Below, piece by piece: positions 46,464 through 55,971 of a DNA stretch of 64,000 nt (position 1 is its first letter; every line of letters starts with the position of its first letter). The DNA comes from an uncultured Nioella sp. Its GTDB lineage: Bacteria > Pseudomonadota > Alphaproteobacteria > Rhodobacterales > Rhodobacteraceae. The notes under the pieces were generated by a model that worked only from the letters and a program-made list of their open reading frames with translations, searched no databases and had not been told where the DNA came from. The position numbers and the translations under genes were made by a program. The stretch covers positions 868,001 through 932,000 of the forward strand of contig CANMJH010000001.1 of the NCBI GenBank assembly GCA_947498125.1. The letters run 5' to 3'.

Positions 46464-47040
46464 TACAATCGTCACGCTCGTCTTATTGGCGGCAGGCCGC
46501 GCATCGCGTATGCGCGGCGGCGATAAGTTGATGGAAGACGTAGGTGGCGCGCCGCTAATTTCGGTGATGGCAGAGCGCTGCTTGGCCGTTGGGCCAACCC
46601 GCGTCGTGGTCGATCCGACCCGCCAAAAGCGTATGACAGCACTTCAGGATAATAAACTTGAGCTGGTTCATTCCACCGGCCCGGATATGTCGGATTCCCT
46701 AAAAGCGGGCTTAAGGGGCCTAAAGAGCCAAGCCGCGCTGGTGGTTTTGGCGGATATGCCTGGGCTTCAAAGTTCGGATTTGGTTAGGTTCATCCAAACC
46801 ATGCACGACAACCCGGATCACATCCTTCGCGCCCGCAACCAAAATGGCCAGCCCGGGCATCCGGTGCTTTTTCCCGCCAGTCTTTTTTCGGAATTCGAAG
46901 ATTTGGTTGGCGATCAAGGCGCGGCGCCAATTTTGAAACGGCACAAGGACCGCATTCTTTGGATCAAGTTTCAGGATGATCGCGTCACAGAGGATCTAGA
47001 CACGCCTGAAGATTGGGCGTCTTGGCGCGCCAAGCAATAG
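46456..47040 (+). CDS. MobA-like NTP transferase (nucleotidyltransferase family)
   Basis: 194 residues with a likely TTG start at 46456, overlapping the previous gene by 8 bases. The nucleotide loop is VLLAAGRASRMRGGDKLMED and the metal site is VVLADMPGLQSSDL; GQPGHPVLFP is also typical. It belongs with MocA/CoxI-type molybdenum cofactor nucleotidyltransferases, but no molybdoenzyme gene is in the window, so the substrate is open. Confidence 0.85.
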   Translation: MVDTIVTLVLLAAGRASRMRGGDKLMEDVGGAPLISVMAERCLAVGPTRVVVDPTRQKRMTALQDNKLELVHSTGPDMSDSLKAGLRGLKSQAALVVLADMPGLQSSDLVRFIQTMHDNPDHILRARNQNGQPGHPVLFPASLFSEFEDLVGDQGAAPILKRHKDRILWIKFQDDRVTEDLDTPEDWASWRAKQ

Positions 47041-47056
47041 TCGATACGCAAATCAA

Positions 47057-47094
47057 AAGGGGCGGCGCGTTTTATCGCGCCGCCCCTTGGGCTT
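47057..47094. terminator. strong bidirectional hairpin terminator
   Basis: AAGGGGCGGCGCG (47057-47069) pairs perfectly with CGCGCCGCCCCTT (47076-47088) around TTTTAT. It lies between the converging nucleotidyltransferase and RTX-Hint genes. T-rich DNA flanks both sides, so it can serve both. Confidence 0.88.
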
Positions 47095-47148
47095 TTGGGC
47101 TCGGGGAAAGGTCCTAACGGCCCCCTCTCCCCCCGTATCCCTGCTGCA

Positions 47149-48834
47149 TTAGCGAACGATCAGACGCGCTTCGTGACCTTTCAGGACACGGCGGGCCGCC
47201 ACATAATCTTTGCGTCCCGCGTCTTCACGAAGTTCGGGGAACAACTCAAAGATTTCGTTACGCTGTGCATTGCCCATACCACCAAGAGTTTGGTCGCCAG
47301 GCTGGAAGCTTTCGGTCCACGCACCGTCGGCCAGAACAACTTCGTGCTGGTCGAACATAAAGTGGATGTAGGTGGTCCGCAGAGTATCCATGTACTGGAT
47401 CGTCGAATGGTTCACCAAGTGCTTGGCTGCAACCAGAACTTCGCTCTCTTCGAAGTATAGCTGCGTGCGATCATTGGCGACCAGCATACGGTGCTGCGGG
47501 GAAACAAGCATGTCACGCTCTGGCAGACCATCACCAAGCGAACCGGCTTTGATCAGGATTGGGCGCAGATGTGGGCCTTTACGCAGCTCGTTATGGTTGA
47601 GCGAACGCGAACCAATCCAGCGGATCTCTTGAATGCCATTGTCGCGGGTGATGATTTTGTCACCCTCTTTCAGGCTTTCAACCAGCACTTCACCACGTGG
47701 GGTCGCAATGCGCGCACCAGGGGTAAAGCAAGGGATGACGTTTTCAATCTCTTCGAACCGCATCGTACCGGTGACTGCGCCCGAGCCATCATAGAATGTG
47801 ACGGTCCCGTTTTCTGGGTTTGCGTCATATTCAATAGTCAGAGGGCCAGCGCCAGTCAGATCGAGCGTGTCATAATCGTCACCGCCCGAACCACCGTCAA
47901 CGTAATCGCCTGGGTTGCCGCCAATGATCAGATCGCGGTCATCGCCGCCATAGATCTCATCTTCGTCGATGCCACCGTCGATCGTGTCGTTACCGGCACC
48001 ACCATAGATGAGGTCATCATCATCTTCGCCAAAGATCAGGTCATCGCCGGCGCCGCCATCGATTGTGTCCATGCCGTTATCGGTGACTGCGTCTGGACCG
48101 ATTGGGTTACCGTCCGAACCGTCATCGGTGATGTTCAAACCGTCAGGAAAGCTGGGGCCAAGGCCGCCATAGATAACGTCATTGCCGTCTTCGCCTGCAA
48201 TGCTGTCTGACCCTTCGCCGCCGATGATCGTGTCATCGCCGTCATAGCCAAGAATGGTGTCATCATCAAAGCCACCATCAATGTAGTCGTCACCAGTCCA
48301 ACCATCGATGAAATCATTGTCATCGCCAGTAAAGATGGTGTCATTGCCTGCGCCGCCATCAACAGAATCGCGCGCATCAAAGGGATCGGGGTCACCTTCG
48401 AAGAGGCCAGGATACCCACGATCAGGGCCTGAAAAATTGGTGTCGAGGCGCGTATCAATCAGGTCATCACCATCACCACCGCTTGCATTGGTCGAGCCGT
48501 CGCCACCAAGCAGAGTGTCGTTGCCGTCGCCGCCATCCAGCGTGTCGTTACCGCCTTCACCCTTCAGAACGTCGTCGCCATCTTCGCCGTAAAGCTCATC
48601 ATCGCCGTCGCCGCCGAAAACTGTGTCGTCGCCGTTGCCAGCTTCTACTGTGTCATTGCCTTCACCGGCTTCAACAACATCATCATCTGGTGCGTGTCCG
48701 TCAAAAATGGCGTCGCCATTATCGATGCGATCACCTTGCGGATCTCCGGTATAGCCCAGATCGATGCGATCCGAGTCTGGTGTGCCGTCAACAACGCCGT
48801 CAACTCCGGTGGGTTCTCCAGTATAACCACTCAT
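47149..48834 (-). CDS. RTX-repeat protein with C-terminal Hint domain
   Basis: 561 residues with no Sec signal. Residues about 50-320 are dominated by Asp/Gly repeats of the RTX type (GEGNDTVEAGNGDDTVFGG, GGAGNDTIFTGDDNDFIDG), which bind calcium in secreted proteins. From C369 a Hint domain begins, CFTPGARIATPRGEVLVESL, with VSPQHRMLVANDRTQLYF further on; Hint domains cleave themselves at the start cysteine. Such proteins are usually exported by type I systems and are common in Rhodobacteraceae. It has a good ribosome site (AAAGGAG). No transporter is adjacent. Confidence 0.88.
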   Translation of the reverse strand: MSGYTGEPTGVDGVVDGTPDSDRIDLGYTGDPQGDRIDNGDAIFDGHAPDDDVVEAGEGNDTVEAGNGDDTVFGGDGDDELYGEDGDDVLKGEGGNDTLDGGDGNDTLLGGDGSTNASGGDGDDLIDTRLDTNFSGPDRGYPGLFEGDPDPFDARDSVDGGAGNDTIFTGDDNDFIDGWTGDDYIDGGFDDDTILGYDGDDTIIGGEGSDSIAGEDGNDVIYGGLGPSFPDGLNITDDGSDGNPIGPDAVTDNGMDTIDGGAGDDLIFGEDDDDLIYGGAGNDTIDGGIDEDEIYGGDDRDLIIGGNPGDYVDGGSGGDDYDTLDLTGAGPLTIEYDANPENGTVTFYDGSGAVTGTMRFEEIENVIPCFTPGARIATPRGEVLVESLKEGDKIITRDNGIQEIRWIGSRSLNHNELRKGPHLRPILIKAGSLGDGLPERDMLVSPQHRMLVANDRTQLYFEESEVLVAAKHLVNHSTIQYMDTLRTTYIHFMFDQHEVVLADGAWTESFQPGDQTLGGMGNAQRNEIFELFPELREDAGRKDYVAARRVLKGHEARLIVR

Positions 48835-49954
48835 AGCAATTCTCCTTTATGCCGCGCCGAGGCACGCGCCCTGCGCGGCTGTACGGCATTTCAAAACAAA
48901 ATCAGTGACAACAATCAGGGACCGGCGTGGCAGCGCCGTCCGTTTGGTCCGCATAAATTTCGGGTTTCCCCAAGTCATCGCACATCCCCTAGCGATCGTT
49001 GTCGTTTCACGATCCAACTCAGTGGCGATGTAGAAAGACGGCTTTGGGCGGGCGCACTTATACAGCTGTAGGGGTAGATGGGCGTCGGGCAGATTCGCCG
49101 TCAAACCGAAAGAGCTGTGGCAGCAACTCTTCCTCACTTCGTTCCGCATATAATGCGGCACACATGACACCTACTGACCCTTGATGGTCAGCTGGATACG
49201 TGCGGCCGCCCCCGTGGCCTTCAGACATCGCCCCCCAGTTGGGCTATCTGTTGAATACCCCGAAGATGTTCCTCAAAGAAAGTGAAAATTGTTCGAAAGA
49301 TGGCAGTATCCTGCCCCAATCATGGTTAAGAGTGGTCAAACTATGTCGGGATTCAGGTGGGATTTGCCTTATTACTGTTTCTTTAATAGAAACGACCGGC
49401 ATTGAACCCTGAGTTATACTTTTCGAATAATTCCTTGATTTGCAACGCGCATTTAGGCCTCTGCAGACTCAAACCCGAACAGCATGACACCGCCACAACG
49501 GGCGAAAACGAGTGCTTTGTTTCTTATTTTAAGATAATTCATTGGTCCAAATACGGAAACGGACTGTTAACGGTGGCAGAAATGAGGCGAGAATATTTCG
49601 ATCCTGACACTTTTCTAATCCCCGCTATATGAGTTCTTTGGTTCCTCATACGAACCAATCAAGCATCATTCGCTCGAATCAAACACATCTGGATTAAAGT
49701 CGGCACAGCTATCGCCGAGCAAATATTCGATTATGAAAAGCCAATAAAAATTGGCAAATGCATCAAAAATTTGAATTCTCCCGGAAAACCCGACGCAGCA
49801 TGGCCCGTTGCCTTTTGGACATGGCCGTCACACGGCGTTCGGCACCGGCAAGCAACAGCCAGTGGCAGCGCATGATTCTGCCCAAGATCTGCCATATTTA
49901 TATGGAACCCTCGGGTACGGCAGCAAAAACCAAAAAAGAAAAGGAGATGGCACA
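48835..49954. other. long non-coding region with inverted repeats
   Basis: About 1.1 kb with no convincing gene. Inverted repeats are CCGCAT-ATA-ATGCGG (49144-49158), CTGACC-N6-GGTCAG (49174-49191), GTTTC-N7-GAAAC (49377-49393) and TTGGTTC-N7-GAACCAA (49638-49658). The RTX-Hint promoter must lie at its left edge. The middle is AT-rich, 49370-49780. Small RNAs are possible but not demonstrated. Confidence 0.45.
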
Positions 49955-50059
49955 ATGCCTAATCCAAAACCAAGCCCCAAACAGGCCCCTTCGAGCAAAC
50001 CAGCACCAACCAATAAGAAAGAAGCGCCCGTTGTCCTGAAGGACTGGGCAAGCATCTAG
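49955..50059 (+). CDS. 34-residue basic, proline-rich small protein
   Basis: From ATG at 49955 to TAG at 50057-50059; AAGGAG at 49941-49946 sits 8 bases upstream, a strong ribosome site. The peptide is MPNPKPSPKQAPSSKPAP..., with alternating Pro/Lys/Ser, then KKEAPVVLKDWASI at the end. The first 18 residues look disordered and the C-terminus could be a short binding motif. The frame stays open upstream to 49808 but no ribosome site is seen there. Too short for most gene finders. Function unknown. Confidence 0.55.
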   Translation: MPNPKPSPKQAPSSKPAPTNKKEAPVVLKDWASI

Positions 50060-50173
50060 CGTCTTTTGACGACCAGGTTGACTGATCGGCGTCAACGGTG
50101 CCCAGAGATCAATTATTGAGTTTGCTGGCAACGATTTTGGATCTTTTCGACGCCGTTCCAACAAAACGCCATC

Positions 50174-50213
50174 TAAAAAGAAAAAGGGCCGCCCTCATAT
50201 CTGAGGACAGCCC
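50174..50213 (-). terminator. terminator of ndk
   Basis: On the minus strand, a 12-pair stem (GGGCTGTCCTCA with TGAGGGCGGCCC, two G-U pairs, loop GATA) is followed by TTTTTCTTTTT. It starts 24 bases after the ndk stop. Confidence 0.88.
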
Positions 50214-50236
50214 ATAAAGCTTCGCGTTGATCAGGC

Positions 50237-50659
50237 TTAGCCGACCAGTTCGAGACCTGAGAAGAAGAATGCGATCTCAACGGCCGCTGTTTCCGGTGCG
50301 TCCGAACCGTGGACCGAGTTTTCGCCAATCGACAAAGCGAACTCTTTCCGGATAGTGCCGGCGTCCGCGTCGGCTGGGTTGGTTGCACCCATGACTTCGC
50401 GGTTTTTCGCGATTGCGTTTTCGCCTTCCAGAACCTGCACAACGATCGGCTCGGAAATCATGAACTCGCACAATTCGCCAAAGAAGGGGCGCTCTTTGTG
50501 TACGCCGTAGAATTCCTGCGCTTGGGCCAGCGTCAACTGGATGCGCTTGGATGCGACGATGCGCAGGCCTGCTTCTTCAAACTTGGCGACAATCGCGCCA
50601 GTAAGGTTGCGTTTGGTTGCATCTGGTTTGATGATCGAAAAAGTGCGTTCCAGCGCCAT
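50237..50659 (-). CDS. ndk: nucleoside diphosphate kinase
   Basis: Balances NTP pools by moving the terminal phosphate through a phosphohistidine. 140 residues from the ATG at 50659 with GGAGATTACC just upstream. It begins [20 protein letters not shown]. The active-site histidine is in [12 protein letters not shown] near the C-terminus. An upstream in-frame extension to 50737 is non-conserved. It is monocistronic with its own terminator. Confidence 0.95.
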   Translation of the reverse strand: MALERTFSIIKPDATKRNLTGAIVAKFEEAGLRIVASKRIQLTLAQAQEFYGVHKERPFFGELCEFMISEPIVVQVLEGENAIAKNREVMGATNPADADAGTIRKEFALSIGENSVHGSDAPETAAVEIAFFFSGLELVG

Positions 50660-50766
50660 GGGTAATCTCCGAAAAAGAGTTGAATTTGCGCCGCCCCTAG
50701 CATGGCCCGCTTCCCTTGAAAACCCGGCAATTGACACTGGCCCGTAGCTCGGTCACACCGCGCCTC

Positions 50767-52614
50767 ATGCTAAAGATCTCAGACATCTCTTATTCCGTCG
50801 CCGGACGCCCTTTGATCGAGGACGCCTCTGTTTCCATTCCCGACGGCCATAAGGTCGGTATTGTCGGTCGCAACGGAACCGGCAAAACCACGCTCTTTCG
50901 CCTGATACGGGGCGAATTGGCACTAGAGGGCGGCGATATCACCCTGCCCTCTCGGGCCCGCATCGGCGGAGTGGCCCAAGAAGTGCCGTCTTCCGATACC
51001 TCGCTATTGGATACGGTCCTTGAGGCCGACACTGAACGCGCCGAGCTGATGGCGGAAGAATCGGACGACCCCAACCGGATCGCGGAAATTCAGACACGGC
51101 TGGCCGATATTGATGCGTGGTCCGCCGAGGCGCGCGCCGCAACCATTTTGCGCGGACTTGGGTTTACTTCTGCCGAGATGCTGCTGCCCTGCTCTGACTT
51201 CTCTGGCGGGTGGCGGATGCGCGTTGCGCTTGCCGCTGTTCTGTTTTCGGCGCCTGATTTGCTGCTGCTCGATGAACCGACCAACTATCTGGATCTTGAG
51301 GGCGCGCTTTGGCTGGAAAGCTATCTGGCTAAATACCCGCATTCGGTTCTGGTCATCAGCCACGATCGCGGATTGCTCAACCGCGCGGTCGGTCACATCC
51401 TGCATCTCGAAGATCGCAAGCTGACGCTCTACCAAGGCGGCTATGACACATTCGCGCAAACGCGTGCCGCCCGTTTGGCCGTTGCATCGGCCGAAGCGAA
51501 GAAACAAGAACATCGCCGTGCGCATCTGCAATCCTATGTCGACCGGTTCCGCGCCAAGGCGTCCAAAGCCAAGCAAGCCCAATCGCGTCTGAAGATGTTG
51601 GAGAAGATGACGCCAATCAGTGCGCCGGAAGAACGCGCCTTTCGCAAATTCTCATTTCCCAGCCCTGAACAGCTTTCGCCGCCCATCGTGCAATTGGAAG
51701 GCGCGGCTGTAGGCTATGACGGTCCGCCGGTTCTGAAAAACATGTCGCTGCGCATCGATCAGGATGACCGGATCGCCTTGCTTGGACGAAATGGTGAAGG
51801 AAAATCTACACTTTCCAAACTCTTAGCCGACAAACTTGATCTTGCCGAGGGGCGCAAAACGGCGTCATCAAAGCTGCGTGTCGGCTATTTTGCGCAGCAC
51901 CAAGTTGATGAGCTGTTCATTGATGAAACCCCGCTTGAGCATCTGCGCCGCGCCTTGCCAGAGCAGACGCCAGCCAAGTTACGCGCGCGCCTTGCCGGGT
52001 TTGGATTGATGGCTGAGCAGGCCGAAACCGTCGTTGGACGCTTATCTGGAGGCCAAAAAGCGCGGCTGTCTTTGCTTTTGGCAACGCTTGATGCGCCGCA
52101 TATGCTGATCCTCGATGAACCGACCAACCATTTGGACATTGAAAGCCGCGAAGCGCTGGTCGAGGCGCTGACCGATTATTCCGGCGCCGTGATCCTTGTC
52201 AGCCACGACATGCATTTGCTTAGCCTTGCCGCCGACCGCCTTTGGCTTGTCAAAGATGGCACGGTGCAGCCTTATGACGAAGATCTGAACGCCTATCGCA
52301 AAATGCTCTTGTCGCGCGATGGGGCCGCTACAAAACCAAAAACGGCAGCGCCCAAGCCCAAACGCCCCTCACGCGACGTCATTCAAGAATTGCGTGCCGA
52401 GGTTCGCAAATCCGAAGCGCGCGTTGAAAAAATCACCGAAATTCACGAAAAACTCTCGACCCGAATGGCCGATCCTGCGCTTTATGAACCTGCCGGAAAG
52501 GGCGATTTAGATCGACTGCAGCGGAAGTTTACGGAAGTCGAAGACGGTCTTGCCCGCGCAGAAGCTTTGTGGATGAAAGCGTTGGAGCGCTTGGAGGCGG
52601 CAGAAAAACGATGA
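50767..52614 (+). CDS. ABC-F family ATP-binding protein
   Basis: A 615-residue cytoplasmic protein with two ATPase domains and no membrane part; ABC-F proteins act on ribosomes during stalled translation. First domain: GRNGTGKTTLFRLIRGEL, FSGGWRMRVALAAVLFSAPD, LLLLDEPTNYLDLEG. Second: GRNGEGKSTLSKLLADKL, LSGGQKARLSLLLATL, MLILDEPTNHLDIES. The linker and a C-terminal coiled coil (VIQELRAEVRKSEARVEKIT) fit the Uup/YheS group. ATG at 50767 chosen over a TTG at 50716. It overlaps marC by 4 bases. Confidence 0.92.
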   Translation: MLKISDISYSVAGRPLIEDASVSIPDGHKVGIVGRNGTGKTTLFRLIRGELALEGGDITLPSRARIGGVAQEVPSSDTSLLDTVLEADTERAELMAEESDDPNRIAEIQTRLADIDAWSAEARAATILRGLGFTSAEMLLPCSDFSGGWRMRVALAAVLFSAPDLLLLDEPTNYLDLEGALWLESYLAKYPHSVLVISHDRGLLNRAVGHILHLEDRKLTLYQGGYDTFAQTRAARLAVASAEAKKQEHRRAHLQSYVDRFRAKASKAKQAQSRLKMLEKMTPISAPEERAFRKFSFPSPEQLSPPIVQLEGAAVGYDGPPVLKNMSLRIDQDDRIALLGRNGEGKSTLSKLLADKLDLAEGRKTASSKLRVGYFAQHQVDELFIDETPLEHLRRALPEQTPAKLRARLAGFGLMAEQAETVVGRLSGGQKARLSLLLATLDAPHMLILDEPTNHLDIESREALVEALTDYSGAVILVSHDMHLLSLAADRLWLVKDGTVQPYDEDLNAYRKMLLSRDGAATKPKTAAPKPKRPSRDVIQELRAEVRKSEARVEKITEIHEKLSTRMADPALYEPAGKGDLDRLQRKFTEVEDGLARAEALWMKALERLEAAEKR

Positions 52615-53228
52615 ATATTGCAGAGTTTATCCCAATCTTTGTGGCCCTCTTTGTGGTCATTGATCCCATTGGTCTGACCCCGATTTTCGTCGCCCTGACG
52701 ACGGGGCAAAGCTCGGCGCAGCGGCGCGCTATCGCAGTTCGGGCCTGTTTCGTGGCCTTTGCTCTGTTGTGCCTTTTTGCGATTCTTGGCGAAAACGTCC
52801 TTAGTTTTCTAGGCATTTCCCTTTCGGCATTCCGCATCGCTGGTGGGATTTTGTTGCTGCTGACGGCATTTGACATGCTCTTTGATCGGCGGTCAGAACG
52901 GCGGAAAGACAATGCCGATGGCTCGCCCGATGACGAAGATCCATCCATCTTCCCGCTTGCGCTGCCGTTTCTGGCAGGGCCCGGCGCAATCGCGACCATG
53001 ATCCTGTTATCCGGGCAGGCCGACGGCGCGGCGGATGTTGCCATGTCTATTGGGGCAATGTTTGCAGTGATCTTGCTGGCGTTCCTGTTCTTCTCGCTGG
53101 CGACCCCCATTGAACGGTTGCTGGGCAAGGTCGGCATTAACGTGGTGACCCGTGTTCTGGGCATGTTGCTGGCGGCACTGTCGATCCAGTTTATGATCGA
53201 CGGGTTTGTCGATCTGGGTCTGTTCTAG
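52611..53228 (+). CDS. MarC family integral membrane protein
   Basis: 205 residues, six hydrophobic segments, starting MNIAEFIPIFVALFVVIDPIGLTPIFVAL. The central block FPLALPFLAGPGAIATMILL is diagnostic. The ATG overlaps the ABC-F stop (ATGA). The family's role is unclear; the old link to multiple antibiotic resistance was not upheld for E. coli MarC. Confidence 0.9.
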   Translation: MNIAEFIPIFVALFVVIDPIGLTPIFVALTTGQSSAQRRAIAVRACFVAFALLCLFAILGENVLSFLGISLSAFRIAGGILLLLTAFDMLFDRRSERRKDNADGSPDDEDPSIFPLALPFLAGPGAIATMILLSGQADGAADVAMSIGAMFAVILLAFLFFSLATPIERLLGKVGINVVTRVLGMLLAALSIQFMIDGFVDLGLF

Positions 53229-53278
53229 TCCGAAATAGCGCCTATATTGTCTGTTAGACGAAGCGTAAGGACCGCCAC

Positions 53279-53860
53279 TTGGACAAATCCGAGATCCCAA
53301 ATCTGATCTATCTCAGCCTTTTTGCCGTTGTTTTGGTGGGATCGTTGATCACATCCAATTTCGCAAGCATTGGGAAACTGGCGCGGTTTGCGCTTGTGTG
53401 GGTCGTGATTATCGGCGGCGCGACTGTTCTAGCCAATCAATGGCCGCAGATCGAAGCTGAGTTGCAAACCCGCAGCTCAACCGTGACCGGATCAGGCGAG
53501 GTGTCCATCCCGCAAAATTTTGACGGTCATTACTACATAACATTAGATTTGAACGGCAACCCGGTGCGGTTTGTGATTGATACCGGCGCGACCGAGATGG
53601 TGCTGACCCCCCAAGATGCGGCCCAAGCCGGGATCGATATGGCGGCGCTGAATTACAATAGCCGGGCCATGACGGCCAATGGCATGGTGCAAACAGCATC
53701 GATCCGGTTGGATGAGGTGTCGGTCGCAGGCATAACAGACCGCAATGTCTCAGCGGTGGTAAATGGCGCACCGATGCAGGAAAGCCTTCTGGGCATGTCG
53801 TATCTAAGCCGGTTTGATCGTATCTCGATTGAAAACGGGCGTATGGTCTTGGCGCGGTAG
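53279..53860 (+). CDS. membrane-anchored retropepsin-like aspartic protease (TIGR02281 type)
   Basis: 193 residues with a TTG start at 53279; AAGGA lies about 10 bases upstream. Two hydrophobic segments in the first 60 residues anchor it; the rest faces the periplasm. The active site is RFVIDTGATEMVLTPQDA, with ESLLGMSYLSRFDRISIENG at the C-terminus. It likely works as a dimer. It follows marC by 50 bases and converges on holC. Confidence 0.87.
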   Translation: MDKSEIPNLIYLSLFAVVLVGSLITSNFASIGKLARFALVWVVIIGGATVLANQWPQIEAELQTRSSTVTGSGEVSIPQNFDGHYYITLDLNGNPVRFVIDTGATEMVLTPQDAAQAGIDMAALNYNSRAMTANGMVQTASIRLDEVSVAGITDRNVSAVVNGAPMQESLLGMSYLSRFDRISIENGRMVLAR

Positions 53861-53886
53861 TGAAAGCCAGACAGCGGACCGGCGGT

Positions 53887-54348
53887 TTACCCGCTTTCCG
53901 CTTTCTTTTCCCAACTTCCGGAATCTTCTGACCAATATTGCGCTTGGCATCCGGCCGTTGTCAGGGCCTTCCATTGCCCACGCGCAGTTTGCAGCGCGGC
54001 GCCATCTTGCCCGTCAAATAAGATGCAGACCCGCGTCAGGGCCTTTACTTCATCGGCGCTAACCTCTGCGCCGCCAATGCTCATCACACATTCCGCGCCA
54101 TTGGGCAGATCAGGCGCCGTTGTCAGCAAGATGGGTTGATCCGCATCGTAATCACCACCGGCAAGCCCATGCGCCAAAAACCCGTCTTCGGGCCGCAGCC
54201 ACAACAGCTCATCAATGCGCCGTAATACCTCAAGATCCGTGCCCCTGACAGCGATGCGCCACCCTGCCTGGACCGATTTGCCAAGCAGGGATTGCAACAC
54301 AGAGTCTGGACCGGATCGGGTCAGATGATAGAAGTACGCCGCGCCCAA
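53887..54348 (-). CDS. holC: DNA polymerase III subunit chi
   Basis: Clamp-loader accessory subunit that contacts single-strand binding protein. 153 residues with FYHLTRSGPDSVLQSLLGKS at the start and RIDELLWLRPEDGFLAHGLA in the middle, both typical of HolC. It follows pepA with a 3 base gap, the same pairing as in many proteobacteria (pepA-holC). The C-terminus is less conserved. Confidence 0.9.
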   Translation of the reverse strand: MGAAYFYHLTRSGPDSVLQSLLGKSVQAGWRIAVRGTDLEVLRRIDELLWLRPEDGFLAHGLAGGDYDADQPILLTTAPDLPNGAECVMSIGGAEVSADEVKALTRVCILFDGQDGAALQTARGQWKALTTAGCQAQYWSEDSGSWEKKAESG

Positions 54349-54351
54349 AGT

Positions 54352-55830
54352 TTATTCCGCCTCGGCTGCTTCATACCCATCCCGGATCATCCGATCGAGC
54401 GCCAGAACGCCCCAACCGGTTGCGCCTTTCGGGGCCATATCCGTATCGCCCGTGACCTGCGCCACGCCCGCGATATCAAGGTGAATCCACGGCACATCAT
54501 CTTTAATAAACCGCTGCAGGAATTGCGCCGCCGTGATCGAGCCAGCCGCGCGTCCACCGATGTTTTTCATGTCGGCAACCGGCGATTTCAGAAGCTTGTC
54601 ATAAGAGGCGCCAAGCGGCATACGCCAAGCCCCCTCGCCTTCGCCCGCTGCGGCCTTAAGGAAGGAATTGGCAAATGCGTCATCATTCGAGAAGACGCCC
54701 GCATTGTCATGGCCAAGGCCAATAATGATCGCGCCCGTAAGCGTGGCCAGATCGACAATGCCGACAGGCTCAAACCGTTCCTGCGCATACCAAAGCACAT
54801 CACACAGTACCAAGCGCCCCTCGGCATCTGTGTTGATCACCTCAATCGTGTCGCCCTTCATCGAAGTCACAACATCGCCGGGACGCTGCGCGCGCCCATC
54901 GGGCATGTTTTCGACCAGACCGATCAGACCCACCACATTGGCCTTGGCTTTACGCAAAGCCAGCGCCTTCATCACGCCAGTGACAACACCCGCGCCGCCC
55001 ATATCCATGGTCATATCTTCCATGCCAGCCGCCGGTTTCAGGCTGATCCCGCCCGTGTCAAAAACAACGCCCTTACCGACCAAAGCCAGCGGTTTTTCAT
55101 CGCCGCCGCCTTTCCAGTTCATAATGGCGACTTTCGACGGGCTTTCGGACCCCATGCCGACCCCCAAAAGTGCCGCCATGCCCAGCTCTTCCAGCGTGTC
55201 TTCTTCTAAAATTTCAATCTCAAGACCAAGGTCCGCTAACCCTTCGACGCGGGCGGCAAACTCGGTTGTGGTCAAAACATTTGATGGCTCGGTGACCAGA
55301 TCACGGGTCATAAACACGCCCTCGGCCAGAGCGGCCTTGTCGTTGTAAGCTGCGGCGGCCTCATCTGGGTAATTCACCAAGATTTTCGCCGGAGCGTTAA
55401 CAGTCTCATCATCCGTCTTGTGATCCGTAAACGCATAGCTTTTCAACGCCAACCCAAAGGCCAGTTCATCGCCGCGTGTCGTACTGCCCAAAGAAATCAA
55501 AAGCGGGGCGTCCCCTTTGAACTTGGCCAATTCAGCCCCGGCTTTGCGGGCAGTTTCTGGTTTCGGACGGCGATCCAGTTTAATGATCGCTACGGCCTCG
55601 GCGGCCATATTAGTTGGAAAGTTAAGCGTGATATGTTCGCCGGTTCCCAGCTTCTCCCAAGTTTCCGATTCCAACAGCCGCAAAACGGCCCCTTTGGTCA
55701 GCTTGTTCACCCGGCGCGCGGAAACGTCCAGTTTTCCGTCTTCAGTGGCCACAACAGCCAGTTTTCCTGTCGTGCCGGCAAGCAGTTCGATGTCGGTTTC
55801 GCCAAAGCTAATCTCGATGGGTGTGGTCAT
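54352..55830 (-). CDS. pepA: leucyl aminopeptidase PepA (M17)
   Basis: 492 residues. Two-metal cytoplasmic aminopeptidase removing N-terminal residues from peptides. The metal and active-site motifs are VGKGVVFDTGGISLKPAAGM, then MDMGGAGVVTGVM and EVINTDAEGRLVLCDVLWYA; the C-terminal NIGGRAAGSITAAQFLQRF is also conserved. It is divergent from the lptFG operon and followed by holC. Confidence 0.94.
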   Translation of the reverse strand: MTTPIEISFGETDIELLAGTTGKLAVVATEDGKLDVSARRVNKLTKGAVLRLLESETWEKLGTGEHITLNFPTNMAAEAVAIIKLDRRPKPETARKAGAELAKFKGDAPLLISLGSTTRGDELAFGLALKSYAFTDHKTDDETVNAPAKILVNYPDEAAAAYNDKAALAEGVFMTRDLVTEPSNVLTTTEFAARVEGLADLGLEIEILEEDTLEELGMAALLGVGMGSESPSKVAIMNWKGGGDEKPLALVGKGVVFDTGGISLKPAAGMEDMTMDMGGAGVVTGVMKALALRKAKANVVGLIGLVENMPDGRAQRPGDVVTSMKGDTIEVINTDAEGRLVLCDVLWYAQERFEPVGIVDLATLTGAIIIGLGHDNAGVFSNDDAFANSFLKAAAGEGEGAWRMPLGASYDKLLKSPVADMKNIGGRAAGSITAAQFLQRFIKDDVPWIHLDIAGVAQVTGDTDMAPKGATGWGVLALDRMIRDGYEAAEAE

Positions 55831-55971
55831 CCTAGGCCTCGTAATTTTCCTGTTGCAACAAACACTAGGGCTAGTGGCGGTGATTGACCAGATATGCCTG
55901 TCCTTGTGGCGATGATTGTTTTAAAAGACTTATCACTGGGATGTTTGAAGACGAAGAAAAGGGGGAGCCTC

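Noticed and set aside
47491-48660. Repeated DNA that resembles a CRISPR or tandem array
   Set aside because: The repeats are degenerate, codon-phased and encode RTX Asp/Gly repeats on the minus strand; there are no fixed-length spacers.
49402-49632. 76-codon open frame in the gene-poor region
   Set aside because: No ribosome site, rare-looking composition and no motif; not supported as a gene.
54292-55209. 305-codon open frame on the plus strand
   Set aside because: Antisense to pepA, which has all active-site motifs.
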